From JAWLEP01 sp964553045 (GTDB lineage Bacteria; Fermentibacterota; Fermentibacteria; Fermentibacterales; JCC-6), in NCBI GenBank assembly GCA_964553045.1, contig CAZKJG010000025.1, forward strand, positions 1-40,619: DNA of 40,619 nucleotides, read 5' to 3'. Position 1 is the stretch's first letter. Every line of letters begins with the position of its first letter. The position numbers were made by a program, and so were the translations under genes. Under the pieces are notes generated by a model, which searched no databases, had not been told where the DNA came from, and worked only from the letters and a program-made list of their open reading frames with translations. Shown one piece after another: positions 1 through 7,733 of the stretch.

Positions 1-753
1 GTGCGTGAGGTCTTCGAGGCCGGAGGGGAGACCGGGTCGGTGAGGGCCGAGTCACCGGGGTCTGCTCGTCTTGCGCGGAGACCCTTCGATGTGGAAGTGG
101 ATGAGGCCGCTCCGTCCATGCCGGAATCGCGCCTCCGTGTCGGCAATCCCGGCTGCCTGACCGACGGAGAGACCGACGAGGTATACACGCCGTCCTTGGG
201 GGCATGCGCCGTGGTGATCGACCTGGGCGGTGTGCATGAGGTCACCGACGTGGTCGTCAGCGGAGGCAGTGAGGCTGCGCTGCACGGGTCTGGTGCTGGG
301 CATTCTGTCCGTCTTGCAGGTGAATCCCGGCAGTACACCACCCTGAGGGATGACGACCAGGCAGTCGCAGCCCGCTACGTCCGCGTAGAGGGCGCCGCCG
401 GAGCAGAGGAGATACTGGTTTACGGCGGGACGGTCCGCTCTGAGCGGATGCGGCTCCAGACCAGCCGCAGCTCCGGTGGCTGGAGCATCAGTCTGCCCTC
501 AGCGGATCGGTCAAGTGAGCGGATGGCCGCATCATCTTCGGGTGGGTCCTCCTCCGAGGAGGGTACGCTTGCCGTCTACGACATCGCCGGCCGGCGGGTG
601 TGGAGCACTCGGGCGGAAGCCGGATCGACTGTGAGATGGGACGGGCGGACGGACTCCGGCAGTCGGGTACCCAACGGCATCTACCTGTTGCGGTTCCGGT
701 GCGGCTCTCTGGTGAGCACCGGGCGGCTGGAGGTAATCGGCAGCGCAGACTAG
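1..753 (+). CDS. 3' end of a secreted protein with discoidin-like and FlgD-like Ig domains (partial)
   Basis: The reading frame is open from the first base, so the true start lies outside the window; the GTG at base 1 is not evidence of a start. About 250 residues are visible. Residues ~50-145 look like an F5/8 type C (discoidin) carbohydrate-binding fold: a conserved 'VVIDLGGVHEVTDVVV' strand and a later 'ARYVRVEG' strand. A Ser/Gly-rich linker (~150-188) follows, then a FlgD-like Ig domain (~188-246) with 'AVYDIAGRRVW', 'WDGRTDSG' and 'VPNGIYLLRF'. That C-terminal module is typical of exported proteins in FCB-group bacteria, where it can serve as a sorting or anchoring domain. I infer an extracellular, possibly glycan-binding protein; the catalytic part, if any, is upstream and unseen. 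It converges on the feo operon across a shared hairpin. Confidence 0.8.
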   Translation: MREVFEAGGETGSVRAESPGSARLARRPFDVEVDEAAPSMPESRLRVGNPGCLTDGETDEVYTPSLGACAVVIDLGGVHEVTDVVVSGGSEAALHGSGAGHSVRLAGESRQYTTLRDDDQAVAARYVRVEGAAGAEEILVYGGTVRSERMRLQTSRSSGGWSISLPSADRSSERMAASSSGGSSSEEGTLAVYDIAGRRVWSTRAEAGSTVRWDGRTDSGSRVPNGIYLLRFRCGSLVSTGRLEVIGSAD

Positions 754-775
754 CCGTTAGAGATTGCTGCTGGGC

Positions 776-801
776 GGGGCGGCGGGGAGACCCGCCGCCC
801 C
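776..801. terminator. bidirectional hairpin between convergent genes
   Basis: A perfect 11-bp stem (GGGGCGGCGGG at 776-786, CCCGCCGCCCC at 791-801) closes a GAGA tetraloop. It lies between the end of the secreted-protein gene (753) and the end of the feo operon (805). On the + strand ATACTATTT follows, a weak U-tract; there is none on the - strand. Transcription termination or 3'-end protection is inferred. Confidence 0.65.
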
Positions 802-804
802 ATA

Positions 805-1008
805 CTATTTCCGGTGAATCTCCCTATCTTCGGGGTGCGCAGGAGCCTCCTCCGGGGGGACTCCGGGGCAGCCCCGGTCTCCCACGGTGTTGCAGCCGTC
901 GCGGTAGGGGCAGCCGGCGCAGCTGTGCGAACCTCCCGCCAGCTTCCGGACCAGGTACGCCAGGGCCGCAAGGGCCACCAGCCCGACTGCGATCAGCTCT
1001 GCGCTCAC
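805..1008 (-). CDS. FeoB-associated Cys-rich small membrane protein
   Basis: This 67-residue protein has one N-terminal membrane segment (~4-23, 'LIAVGLVALAALAYLVRKL') and a Cys-rich tail with 'CAGCPYRDGC' (~30-39) and one more Cys, followed by a Pro/Glu-rich end. That is the architecture of the small Cys-rich proteins encoded directly after feoB in many bacteria; their exact role in ferrous iron uptake is not settled, though iron or Fe-S binding by the cysteines is suspected. It starts with GTG, and this GTGA overlaps the feoB stop by 4 nt, so it is almost certainly translationally coupled as the last gene of the feo operon. Family assignment rests on context and Cys pattern. Confidence 0.85.
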   Translation of the reverse strand: MSAELIAVGLVALAALAYLVRKLAGGSHSCAGCPYRDGCNTVGDRGCPGVPPEEAPAHPEDREIHRK

Positions 1009-3167
1009 GCCAGCAGCCCCGATATCTGGTAGTAGGCCAGGCTGAGCAGGTAGGCCAGAACGGTAAGGCCGACGAACTGCACCGCTGCTATGGCCCAGCT
1101 GCCGGTCTCGCGGCGTACTATGGCGAAGGTGGCGATGCAGGGGGCCATCACCAGGACGAAGATCAGTATGGAGATGCCGGTCCTGGCCGTGTATCGGTCG
1201 GTGAGAATGCCCTGCAGCCGGCTCACCGATGCCTCCGAGCTGCCCAGGGAGAACAGGATGCCCATCTGCGAGACGAAGATCTCCTTGGCCCCCAGGGCGC
1301 CCACCAGGGCTGTGCTGACCCGCCAGTCAAAGCCCAGGGGGCGCATGACGGGCTTCAGGCCCCGTCCCAGTCTGCCGGCCAGGGAGTGCTCCATCTCCTC
1401 GGCCTTGCGGGCGGCGGCCAGCTGGCCCCGGTCTATGGTCCCCCGCACGTCGGTGCCGTCCTCCAGGCGCAGGGCGCTGACCTCGCCATCACCCTCCACC
1501 ACCTCGAGGCGGCCGGAATCCAGCAGGCCGTCCACCCGGTGCTGCTGTGGCTTGGGATAGGAGCTGAGGAACCACAGCACGATGGAGAAGGCCAGTATGA
1601 TGGTTCCCGCCTTGGCCACGTAGTGCCTGGCCCGGAACCATACGTGCTGCAGGATTCCCTTCAGAGTGGGGAGCCTGTAGGGCGGCAGCTCCATTACGAA
1701 GGGGCTGTTGGCGCCCCGGAGGACCGAGACCCGCAGCAGCTTGGCCAGCGCAATGGCCAGCAGTATGCCGCCCAGGTATACCAGCCAGAGCACAAGGGCC
1801 CTCTGTCCGGGGAAGAATGCACCGGCCACCAGCAGGTACACCGGGAGCTTGGCGCTGCAGGACATCAGGGGTAGCACTAGTATGGTCACCAGCCGGTCGC
1901 GGCGGTTGCTGAGGACCCGGGTGGCCATCACCCCCGGAACCGTGCAGCCGAAGCCGATGATCATGGGTATGAAGCTCTGACCGTGCAGGCCGATCTTGTG
2001 CATGAAGCGGTCCATCAGGAAGGCCACCCGGGCCATGTAGCCGGTGTCCTCCATGATGGATATGGCCAGGAACAGCAGCGCTATGTTGGGTACGAAGACC
2101 AGCACGCCGCCCACTCCTCCGATGATTCCGTCCACCAGCAGCGACCGGATCAGCCCGGGGGGCAGCCAGCCCTGGATGAGCCCCGCCAGGGCGCCGAACA
2201 GCGACTCCAGCAGCCCCGCCAGCGGGCTGCCCACCGTGAAGGTCAGCCAGAAGGTCAGGTACATGGCAAGGGCGAAGAGGGGAAGGCCGAAGATCCTGTT
2301 CAGCAGGACGTTGTCTATGCGGTGGGTGGTGTCGGGCCCGGTTGATCTGTAGGTATGCTCGGGTGTGGACTCCTTGGCGGCACCGGAGGCTATTCCGTGC
2401 CGCAGCTCGGCCAGCACCACCTCCGGAGGGTCGCCGAAGATGTCCTCCAGGTGCTTTCGGCCGGCCGCCGCGGTAGCCTGCAGGGCCTCCATCTCCTCGG
2501 GCGGAAGGCTGCCCTCGAGATGCGCCACCACCTCCGGGTCCTCCTCCAGGAGCTTGGCGGCGGCGTAGCGGGGAGGGTAGAGCTCCTCCCCCGCCTCTCG
2601 AATGTTACGGGCCATGGAGTCCAGCAGGGGGTCTATGTCCCGGCCGAACCTCACCCTTCGCGGATGCGCCTCGGCGTCGCAGCTCTCCACCACCCGGTCC
2701 AGCAGCTCCCCGGCGCCCTTGCCCCGGTGTCCCACCGTGGGGACCACCTCGGCACCCAGTATCTCGCCCAGCACGTCCGTGTCGGGCATCGCGCCCCCGG
2801 CCTCGGCCTCGTCGCTCATGTTCAGGGCCAGCACCAGGGGACAGCCCAGCTCCATCAGCTGCACGGTAAGGTAGAGGTTGCGCTCCAGGTTGGTGGCGTC
2901 CACCACGTTGATAACCAGGTCCGGAGGGTTGTGAAGCAGTATTCTCCGGGCCTCCCGCTCGTCGTCGGAGTGGGCGGTGAGGCTGTAGCTACCGGGGAGG
3001 TCGATGAAGGTGATCTCGCAGCCCCGGTGGATCTTGCTGCCCACCACCGTGTCCACCGTCACCCCGGGGTAGTTTCCCACGTGCTGGCTGGCACCGGTAA
3101 GGGCGTTGAACACGGAGGTCTTGCCGGCGTTGGGGTTGCCGGCCAGGGCCACCTTGATTCGCCTCAT
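1005..3167 (-). CDS. feoB: ferrous iron transport protein B (FeoB)
   Basis: FeoB is the inner-membrane Fe2+ transporter with a cytosolic G domain. The 720-residue protein shows the G1 loop 'GNPNAGKTS' (~10-18), G3 'DLPG' (~57-60) and G4 'NMSD' (~118), then the helical regulatory domain, and from ~280 the membrane part with the two Gate-type repeats. The pore-associated segments 'GFGCTVPGVMATR' and 'MSCSAKLPVYLL' are present. One oddity is a polar stretch of roughly 40-50 residues (encoded about 1405-1545) rich in Gly/Asp/Glu ('VVEGDGEVSALRLEDGTDV') inserted after a membrane helix. It follows the DtxR-type regulator with a 1-nt TGATG overlap and precedes the Cys-rich small protein. No separate feoA is present; the FeoA domain sits at the end of the regulator. 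Confidence 0.97.
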   Translation of the reverse strand: MRRIKVALAGNPNAGKTSVFNALTGASQHVGNYPGVTVDTVVGSKIHRGCEITFIDLPGSYSLTAHSDDEREARRILLHNPPDLVINVVDATNLERNLYLTVQLMELGCPLVLALNMSDEAEAGGAMPDTDVLGEILGAEVVPTVGHRGKGAGELLDRVVESCDAEAHPRRVRFGRDIDPLLDSMARNIREAGEELYPPRYAAAKLLEEDPEVVAHLEGSLPPEEMEALQATAAAGRKHLEDIFGDPPEVVLAELRHGIASGAAKESTPEHTYRSTGPDTTHRIDNVLLNRIFGLPLFALAMYLTFWLTFTVGSPLAGLLESLFGALAGLIQGWLPPGLIRSLLVDGIIGGVGGVLVFVPNIALLFLAISIMEDTGYMARVAFLMDRFMHKIGLHGQSFIPMIIGFGCTVPGVMATRVLSNRRDRLVTILVLPLMSCSAKLPVYLLVAGAFFPGQRALVLWLVYLGGILLAIALAKLLRVSVLRGANSPFVMELPPYRLPTLKGILQHVWFRARHYVAKAGTIILAFSIVLWFLSSYPKPQQHRVDGLLDSGRLEVVEGDGEVSALRLEDGTDVRGTIDRGQLAAARKAEEMEHSLAGRLGRGLKPVMRPLGFDWRVSTALVGALGAKEIFVSQMGILFSLGSSEASVSRLQGILTDRYTARTGISILIFVLVMAPCIATFAIVRRETGSWAIAAVQFVGLTVLAYLLSLAYYQISGLLA

Positions 3168-3895
3168 CAGACCCGCTCTACCTCTATCGCCCGGGCCTCC
3201 TCGCGACGGAGGGAGAGGCTGAACCCCCGTACCCGGACCTCCACCGGATCACCCAGCGGGGCCTTGCGGACCAGGGTCAGCTCCACCCCGGGGAGAATGC
3301 CCATGTCCACCAGCCTCTGACGGACGGCGCAGCCGGCGTGCAGATGAACCACACGGGCCGAGTCCCCCGGCTCCAGCTCGGAGAGGACCGGGCCCTCGTG
3401 CTGGCCCTTGTAGCGGCGGCGGCGCTTGCCGTGCGGCCTGTCTGGAGCGGTTACGAAGCCCGACTGCTCGCACCGGCGGAAGGCGTTCTGCACCGTCTCG
3501 CCGTCGCAGCGGGCGCTCTCGGCGAACTGGGTGAAGGCCACCAGGTGGGAGAGGGTCTCCCTGCTCAGGTGGTGCTCCAGCAGGCAGGCGTCGCGCTCCG
3601 CCGCCTCCCCCTGGACGCCAAGTATCTCCGAGAGGAAACTGCGGACGAACCGGTGCCTGCTGGCGATCTTCTGGGCCAGGCGGCTGCCCTTGGGGGTCAG
3701 CGCCGGCATCTCCCTGGCCCCGTAGGTGATGAGCTCTTCCTTGTTGAGCCTCTGAAGGGCCTGACAGACGCTGGCCATGCTGACATCCCGCCGCTCGGCT
3801 ATCTCGCTTACCCTTGCCTCACCCTTCTCCTGGAAGAGGTTGTAGATGGTCTCCAGGTAGTCCTCGAGGCTTTCGGACAGTACTCCGACTTCCAA
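3167..3895 (-). CDS. DtxR/MntR-family metal-dependent repressor with C-terminal FeoA domain
   Basis: This 242-residue protein starts with a winged helix-turn-helix ('DYLETIYNLFQEKGEARVSEIAERRDVSMASVCQALQRL', ~11-50, split by the usual turn). A DtxR dimerisation/metal-binding region follows (~65-140), with 'RHRFVRSFLSEILGV', 'ACLLEHHLSRE' and a 'FAES' segment supplying His, Glu and Cys ligands. A basic linker ('HGKRRRRYKGQ') leads to a full FeoA/SH3-like domain (~170-242, 'LVDMGILPGVELTLV'). The start is TTG at 3895, preceded by AGGGGAG at 4 nt. It is the first gene of the feo operon and an excellent palindrome lies directly upstream, so iron- (or manganese-) dependent autorepression of the operon is inferred. 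C-terminal SH3/FeoA domains are known in this family. The lack of a free FeoA makes a second role, contacting FeoB, possible. Confidence 0.93.
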   Translation of the reverse strand: MEVGVLSESLEDYLETIYNLFQEKGEARVSEIAERRDVSMASVCQALQRLNKEELITYGAREMPALTPKGSRLAQKIASRHRFVRSFLSEILGVQGEAAERDACLLEHHLSRETLSHLVAFTQFAESARCDGETVQNAFRRCEQSGFVTAPDRPHGKRRRRYKGQHEGPVLSELEPGDSARVVHLHAGCAVRQRLVDMGILPGVELTLVRKAPLGDPVEVRVRGFSLSLRREEARAIEVERV

Positions 3896-3910
3896 GCTCT
3901 CCCCTTCCTG

Positions 3911-3928
3911 TATTAGGCATACCTAATA
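3911..3928. promoter_or_regulatory. DtxR/MntR-type operator upstream of the feo operon
   Basis: TATTAGGCATACCTAATA is an interrupted palindrome with perfect 7-bp arms (TATTAGG/CCTAATA) around CATA. It closely resembles the TTAGG...CCTAA half-sites bound by DtxR, IdeR and MntR proteins. It ends 15 bp upstream of the TTG start of the regulator. On the - strand a TTGACT -35-like hexamer (3948-3943) is placed so that the -10 region would fall inside the palindrome, so bound repressor should occlude the promoter. Function is inferred. Confidence 0.8.
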
Positions 3929-4018
3929 AGTCTGGAATCTTCAGTCAAGCTCTCGATCCGGAAGTCCATCCCGGGAAGCCAAATATGAATTGCTCCTGAG
4001 AATAAGCTGACTGGGGGA

Positions 4019-4047
4019 TTGAATTAAAGATGCAGAGCTACTAGAAT
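4019..4047 (+). promoter_or_regulatory. sigma-70-like promoter for the HAD phosphatase gene
   Basis: TTGAAT (4019-4024), a 17-nt spacer and TAGAAT (4042-4047) match the -35 (4/6) and -10 (5/6) consensus at ideal spacing. The predicted start of transcription lies about 35 nt upstream of the gene start at 4087. The rest of 3930-4018 between the feo operator and this promoter shows nothing I recognise. Confidence 0.5.
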
Positions 4048-4086
4048 ACCCGGAGTATACGGATTACCCAGCAGAGGGAGGGTCCG

Positions 4087-4740
4087 CTGAGCTGCCGATA
4101 CGAAGTCGTATTCTTCGACCTGGAGGGTACTCTGATCGATCCTGGACCCGGGATCATAGAGGCGGCCAGGCATGCCCTGCTTCGGCTGGGTATAAGGGAG
4201 GGAAGCTCCTACCGGCTGAGAAGGCTGGTGGGTCCTCCCGTCGAGGAGGCGTTCTCGCTCTACTACGGCCTCGAGAAGTCGGATGCCCGGCAGGCGGCGG
4301 ACGACTTCAGACAGCATTACCTCGAGTACGGAATAGAGGACATGAGGCTCTTCGACGGCGTGGAGGAGATGCTCAGCAGGCTGAGGAAGGCCCGAACCGG
4401 GCTGGTGGCGGTAAGCAGCGGCTCCGGCATCTACGTGTCCCGGCTCATGCGCCGGTACGGCCTGGCATCGATGTTCATCACCTTCCGGGGGGGCAGCATA
4501 GACGCCGGCTGGTCCAAGCGGAGGATAATCGGGCAGATCCTGGACGAGCTTCCCGTGCTGGAGGGCAAGAGCATGGTGGTGGTGGGAGACAGGGAGGACG
4601 ACGTGCTGGCAGCACGCGAGAATGGACTTCCCTCCGTGGCGGTGAGCTATGGATATGGTTCCGCCGAGGAGCTGCGCAACGCCGCTGCGGACACGGTTGT
4701 CGAATCGGTAGAGAGGCTGGCCGCCGCCCTGATGTCATGA
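4087..4740 (+). CDS. HAD-superfamily phosphatase (PGPase/5'-nucleotidase-like), CTG start
   Basis: A 217-residue soluble HAD hydrolase. Motif I is 'VVFFDLEGTLID' near the N-terminus, motif II is 'VAVSSGSG' (~116), motif III is the Lys of 'WSKRRII' (~146), and motif IV is 'VVVGDREDDVLAARENGLP' (~165-185). The cap-region 'LVGPPVEEAFS' is typical of the PpaX/phosphoglycolate-phosphatase-like branch. No ATG, GTG or TTG lies upstream of motif I in this frame after the stop at 4042-4044. The CTG at 4087 is preceded by AGGGAGGG at a good distance, so I take CTG as the start; the first ATG-type codons downstream would remove the catalytic Asp. Motif I reads DLEGT where the family normally has DxDGT, so the general acid/base Asp is Glu. 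Substrate unknown. Confidence 0.82.
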   Translation: MSCRYEVVFFDLEGTLIDPGPGIIEAARHALLRLGIREGSSYRLRRLVGPPVEEAFSLYYGLEKSDARQAADDFRQHYLEYGIEDMRLFDGVEEMLSRLRKARTGLVAVSSGSGIYVSRLMRRYGLASMFITFRGGSIDAGWSKRRIIGQILDELPVLEGKSMVVVGDREDDVLAARENGLPSVAVSYGYGSAEELRNAAADTVVESVERLAAALMS

Positions 4741-4750
4741 AGAGGGGCAG

Positions 4751-5809
4751 CTACACCGCCGCTCCGGTCATGGCGGCGGTGCGGGTGCCGCAGACCCCCG
4801 CCGCTGCCCGGCCGCTGCGGAAGTACTCCCGAAGCGGGACCGGGCCCTCCAGAACGGTCCGCATGAGGCTCAGACGGGAGCCGGCCCCCGTGCCCTCCGC
4901 GGTCTGCGTCGACACGTGCCACTTCACCAGGCTGACCTCGCCGCTCTCTATCTCCAGCGCCGTAATACATCTGGGATGGACGCAGCTGCCGCAGTTCATG
5001 TAGGGAGGGTGATCCGGAGACGCCAGCTCCGGCCTGTGGGTGTGGCCGGCTATGAGCGGGATGCCGGTGCGCCGGCACCATTGGGTGAGCCGGCTCTCGG
5101 TCTCCCGCATCAGGGCGTAGTTGCCCGCCGGGGTGATCCGGGGGCGCATCCCGGCGTTCTGCAGCATCCTCCAGACCCTGCGGACCAGGAACCGGCTCAG
5201 AGGCCATACCCTGTGGCTCCAGAGCTCACCCTGGTGTCCGTGGGTGACCAGGATCTCCCCGCCGCTGTCGCGGTCGCGGAGCACCACGGCCTCCCTTGCC
5301 CACAGGGGTCGCAGCAGGGGTCGGTCCGGAACCGGTGAGCCTCCGGAGATCATGTCCTGGACCCGGCCGACTCCCAGATCCTCCAGGAGGGGGCTCACCC
5401 TGCCGTCGAAGTACATCCACATCGCGGGAAGCAGCTCCGACCGGACGCGATCGGGCTGGCGCCAGAGGTTGTTGTGGTTGCCCCATATGAATACCAGCCT
5501 GCCTGCGGAATGAAGGTATCCCAGGCGTATGTAGACCTCGCTGTAGGCCCAGTGGACGGATGCGAAGGAGGAGTTCTCCCACAGCTCCTCCCCGTCGCCC
5601 ACCTCGACGTAGGTGAACCCTCCGCTTGCGTAGTGGCCCAGGGCGTGCAGAAACAGCAGGCGGTTGCGGGAGAAGTCGTCGCCCCATCCGCCGTTGCCCC
5701 GGTGGCAGTCGCTCATGAAAACAAGCCGGCTGGAAGAATCCATCCACAACGGGTCGCGCCTGCAGCGCCGGTAGAGTCCGGTAAGCGCCGTCCGTGCCAT
5801 CCTGCGCAT
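4751..5809 (-). CDS. calcineurin-like metallophosphoesterase (LpxH-related fold)
   Basis: A 352-residue protein with the five metal-binding blocks of the superfamily in order: 'FMSDCHRGNGG' (~31-41, DxH), 'VEVGDGEELWE' (~68-78, GD), 'FIWGNHNN' (~107-114, with GNHN instead of GNHD), 'VTHGHQGE' (~188-195) and 'IAGHTHRPE' (~253-261). The 'SDxHRG' and 'GDGEELWE' wording recalls UDP-2,3-diacylglucosamine-hydrolase-like and related membrane-surface phosphoesterases, but length and C-terminus differ and the substrate cannot be read from the sequence. It carries no signal peptide. It stands alone on the - strand, convergent with the HAD gene (10 bp between ends) and 130 bp downstream of the radical SAM operon. 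Confidence 0.85.
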   Translation of the reverse strand: MRRMARTALTGLYRRCRRDPLWMDSSSRLVFMSDCHRGNGGWGDDFSRNRLLFLHALGHYASGGFTYVEVGDGEELWENSSFASVHWAYSEVYIRLGYLHSAGRLVFIWGNHNNLWRQPDRVRSELLPAMWMYFDGRVSPLLEDLGVGRVQDMISGGSPVPDRPLLRPLWAREAVVLRDRDSGGEILVTHGHQGELWSHRVWPLSRFLVRRVWRMLQNAGMRPRITPAGNYALMRETESRLTQWCRRTGIPLIAGHTHRPELASPDHPPYMNCGSCVHPRCITALEIESGEVSLVKWHVSTQTAEGTGAGSRLSLMRTVLEGPVPLREYFRSGRAAAGVCGTRTAAMTGAAV

Positions 5810-5939
5810 AGGTTTCCCCTCGGTGTTTTCGAAAGGAAGATGGCGGGGGACTGTTAGCTCTCCGTTAACGGGAGCACGTTGATTCCGTATGCCGTTCTGT
5901 CAACGGTCAGGAAGCTCGATGAGATCCCGGTCGTCCGAG
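5810..5939. other. intergenic region with a small palindrome
   Basis: 130 bp between the radical SAM gene and the metallophosphoesterase, both on the - strand. It contains the perfect 10-bp palindrome CCGTTAACGG (5862-5871) and a TTGACA hexamer on the - strand (5903-5898) without a convincing -10 at 17 nt. A separate promoter for the phosphoesterase is possible but unsupported. No RNA gene or hairpin terminator is evident. Confidence 0.4.
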
Positions 5940-7733
5940 TCAGACGAGGCCGAGTATCCTGCTCGACCAGGCTACCTCCATTTCACTTTTGCGGAAGAAG
6001 ATGCCTTCAGGGTTGAAGGCGCCACGGGCCACAGCCTCCACGTCGCGGCGGCCGGCCAGTCTGACACCCACACCGGCGCGGAGAAGGGAAGGGGACAGGT
6101 CGAGTTCGTCTTCCACATCCACCGCCACAGGTACGCGCCCGGCCACGGCCGCCAGCCACTGGTCCGGCGCCATGTCCCGGTCCTCCACCAGCACCGAGAC
6201 CCGCAGTCTCCCCCTCTTGCCCAGCCGGCGGGCCATCCGCTCCGCGTAGTCGGGGGTCACCTCGACGGCCTCCAGGAGGTCAAGCAGATCCGGGGGAAAG
6301 GGAGCCTTCGGCACCAGCACCAGATCCAGAACGCAGAAGGGGTCGGCCGACAGCCTCCTCTGGACGTGATCGAGCACGTTGTTTCGCGCCGCCCAGAGGT
6401 CACGGCCCTCCAGCATCAGCCGGCCGTGCCTGCGGGACGGCGGCGGCCGGTCCGGCGGGGCTTCCTCCGCAGCCAGCCGTTCGGAGCCGGGCCAGCTCCC
6501 GGTGAGCGTCGGGCGGGTGTCCACCTGCAGGCTGTAGCCCAGAAGCTCACCTATTCGCCGCCTGGTTTTGGCCATAACTTCCGGCGACTGGTATTCGGGC
6601 GTGGAAAGCACCAGGTAGGGTGGACGGTCCATGTGGGCGATTCCCAGTCCGGAGGCCCGCCTTCGAACCTCCGTGCCGGGAAGGCAGGCCAGCGGGAATA
6701 CCTGAACATCGGCTCCCAGCCCGCGGTCACACAGCGCGGCCGCCGATCGAATCGACTTGCGGGGGGAGTCTCCGGGGAGCCCCATTATCAGGTCGACCAC
6801 CGGCACCACGCCGGCCTCACGGAGCAGGGCGGCGCCGCGCATTGCCGCGGTCGGGTCGCCGCCACGGCCGCAGAGGTTACCTACCTCCGGGTCGGTGGAC
6901 TGCAGCCCCACCTCGACGCTGACGAAACCCGCCGCGGACATGGCCTCCGCGGTACGCGCGTCCACCGGCTCGCCCCGAACCTCGGCGAAGATGCTGCGGC
7001 CCATTCCCGCCAGGCCGTTCAGCAGCTCGTCGAGGTCGGGCCTGGTGTTGAAGGTCGGGTCGAGAAAGGTGAGCTCGCCCCCGGGAAGCCGCGAGATCGT
7101 CTCCAGTGCCCGCTCCGCCGGCACTATCCTGGGGTGGGGGTGTGAGCGTCGGTAGGAGCAGAATATGCATCCGCTGCTGCAGCCGCGCACCGTTTCCAGG
7201 TAGATGGAGTCCGAGGGGCCGACGGAGACGTGGCCGCTGAGGTAGGGGTTGGCCCAGCCGGCCGGCTGGGCGGTGGAATCAACGGCCTCCAGGGGCCGGC
7301 TGCGCCGGGCGAGCTCTGTGGCCCGTGCGGGGTCCAGCACCGTCCGGGCCAGGCCTTCCGCCTCGCCGCTCACCAGCAGGTCGAAGGCCGCATCCTCGAT
7401 CAGCCAGCGGTTGTCGGGCCAGACCTCCGGACCTCCGGCAACCACCGGCAGGTCGGGCCTGAGCTCCTTGATGCGACTGGCCAGGAACGCGGTCCGCTCG
7501 GAGTTCCACGAGTAGAGGGTGAAGCCCACCAGGGAGGGGTCCCGCGAGAGAATCTCCTCCACAAGTGCTCTATCCCCCAGGCTGTCCGCGGCGTCCTGTT
7601 CCAGGACCGAAGCCGGGGGCAGGCCGGCTGCCGCTGCCAGACAGCCGCAGGCGAAGGGAACGTTGCCCGTGGGCTCTGCGGGCGCGGCGGGGTGCAGAGG
7701 CAGCTGGACGAGCAGCGGCAGTCTACGCCCCAG
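5940..7733 (-). CDS. B12-binding-type radical SAM protein, unknown substrate
   Basis: A 597-residue protein. The N-terminal ~150 residues form a Rossmann-like B12-binding-type domain ('PTGNVPFACGCLAAAAGLPP', 'SLVGFTLYSWN', 'LPVVAGGPEVWPD'), but without the DxHxxG motif that gives the lower cobalt ligand. The radical SAM core follows, with the [4Fe-4S] cysteines at 185, 189 and 192 ('RGCSSGCIFCS') and later 'EVGLQSTDPEV' and 'LIMGLPGDSP'. A C-terminal domain of about 200 residues is unassigned. The frame opens just after a TAG at ~7750. A CTG at 7733 preceded by CCGGAGG restores the conserved N-terminus; starting at the GTG at 7562 would delete half of the domain, so I prefer CTG. It overlaps the end of the membrane-protein gene by 11 nt and is the last gene of the operon. 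Confidence 0.88.
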   Translation of the reverse strand: MGRRLPLLVQLPLHPAAPAEPTGNVPFACGCLAAAAGLPPASVLEQDAADSLGDRALVEEILSRDPSLVGFTLYSWNSERTAFLASRIKELRPDLPVVAGGPEVWPDNRWLIEDAAFDLLVSGEAEGLARTVLDPARATELARRSRPLEAVDSTAQPAGWANPYLSGHVSVGPSDSIYLETVRGCSSGCIFCSYRRSHPHPRIVPAERALETISRLPGGELTFLDPTFNTRPDLDELLNGLAGMGRSIFAEVRGEPVDARTAEAMSAAGFVSVEVGLQSTDPEVGNLCGRGGDPTAAMRGAALLREAGVVPVVDLIMGLPGDSPRKSIRSAAALCDRGLGADVQVFPLACLPGTEVRRRASGLGIAHMDRPPYLVLSTPEYQSPEVMAKTRRRIGELLGYSLQVDTRPTLTGSWPGSERLAAEEAPPDRPPPSRRHGRLMLEGRDLWAARNNVLDHVQRRLSADPFCVLDLVLVPKAPFPPDLLDLLEAVEVTPDYAERMARRLGKRGRLRVSVLVEDRDMAPDQWLAAVAGRVPVAVDVEDELDLSPSLLRAGVGVRLAGRRDVEAVARGAFNPEGIFFRKSEMEVAWSSRILGLV

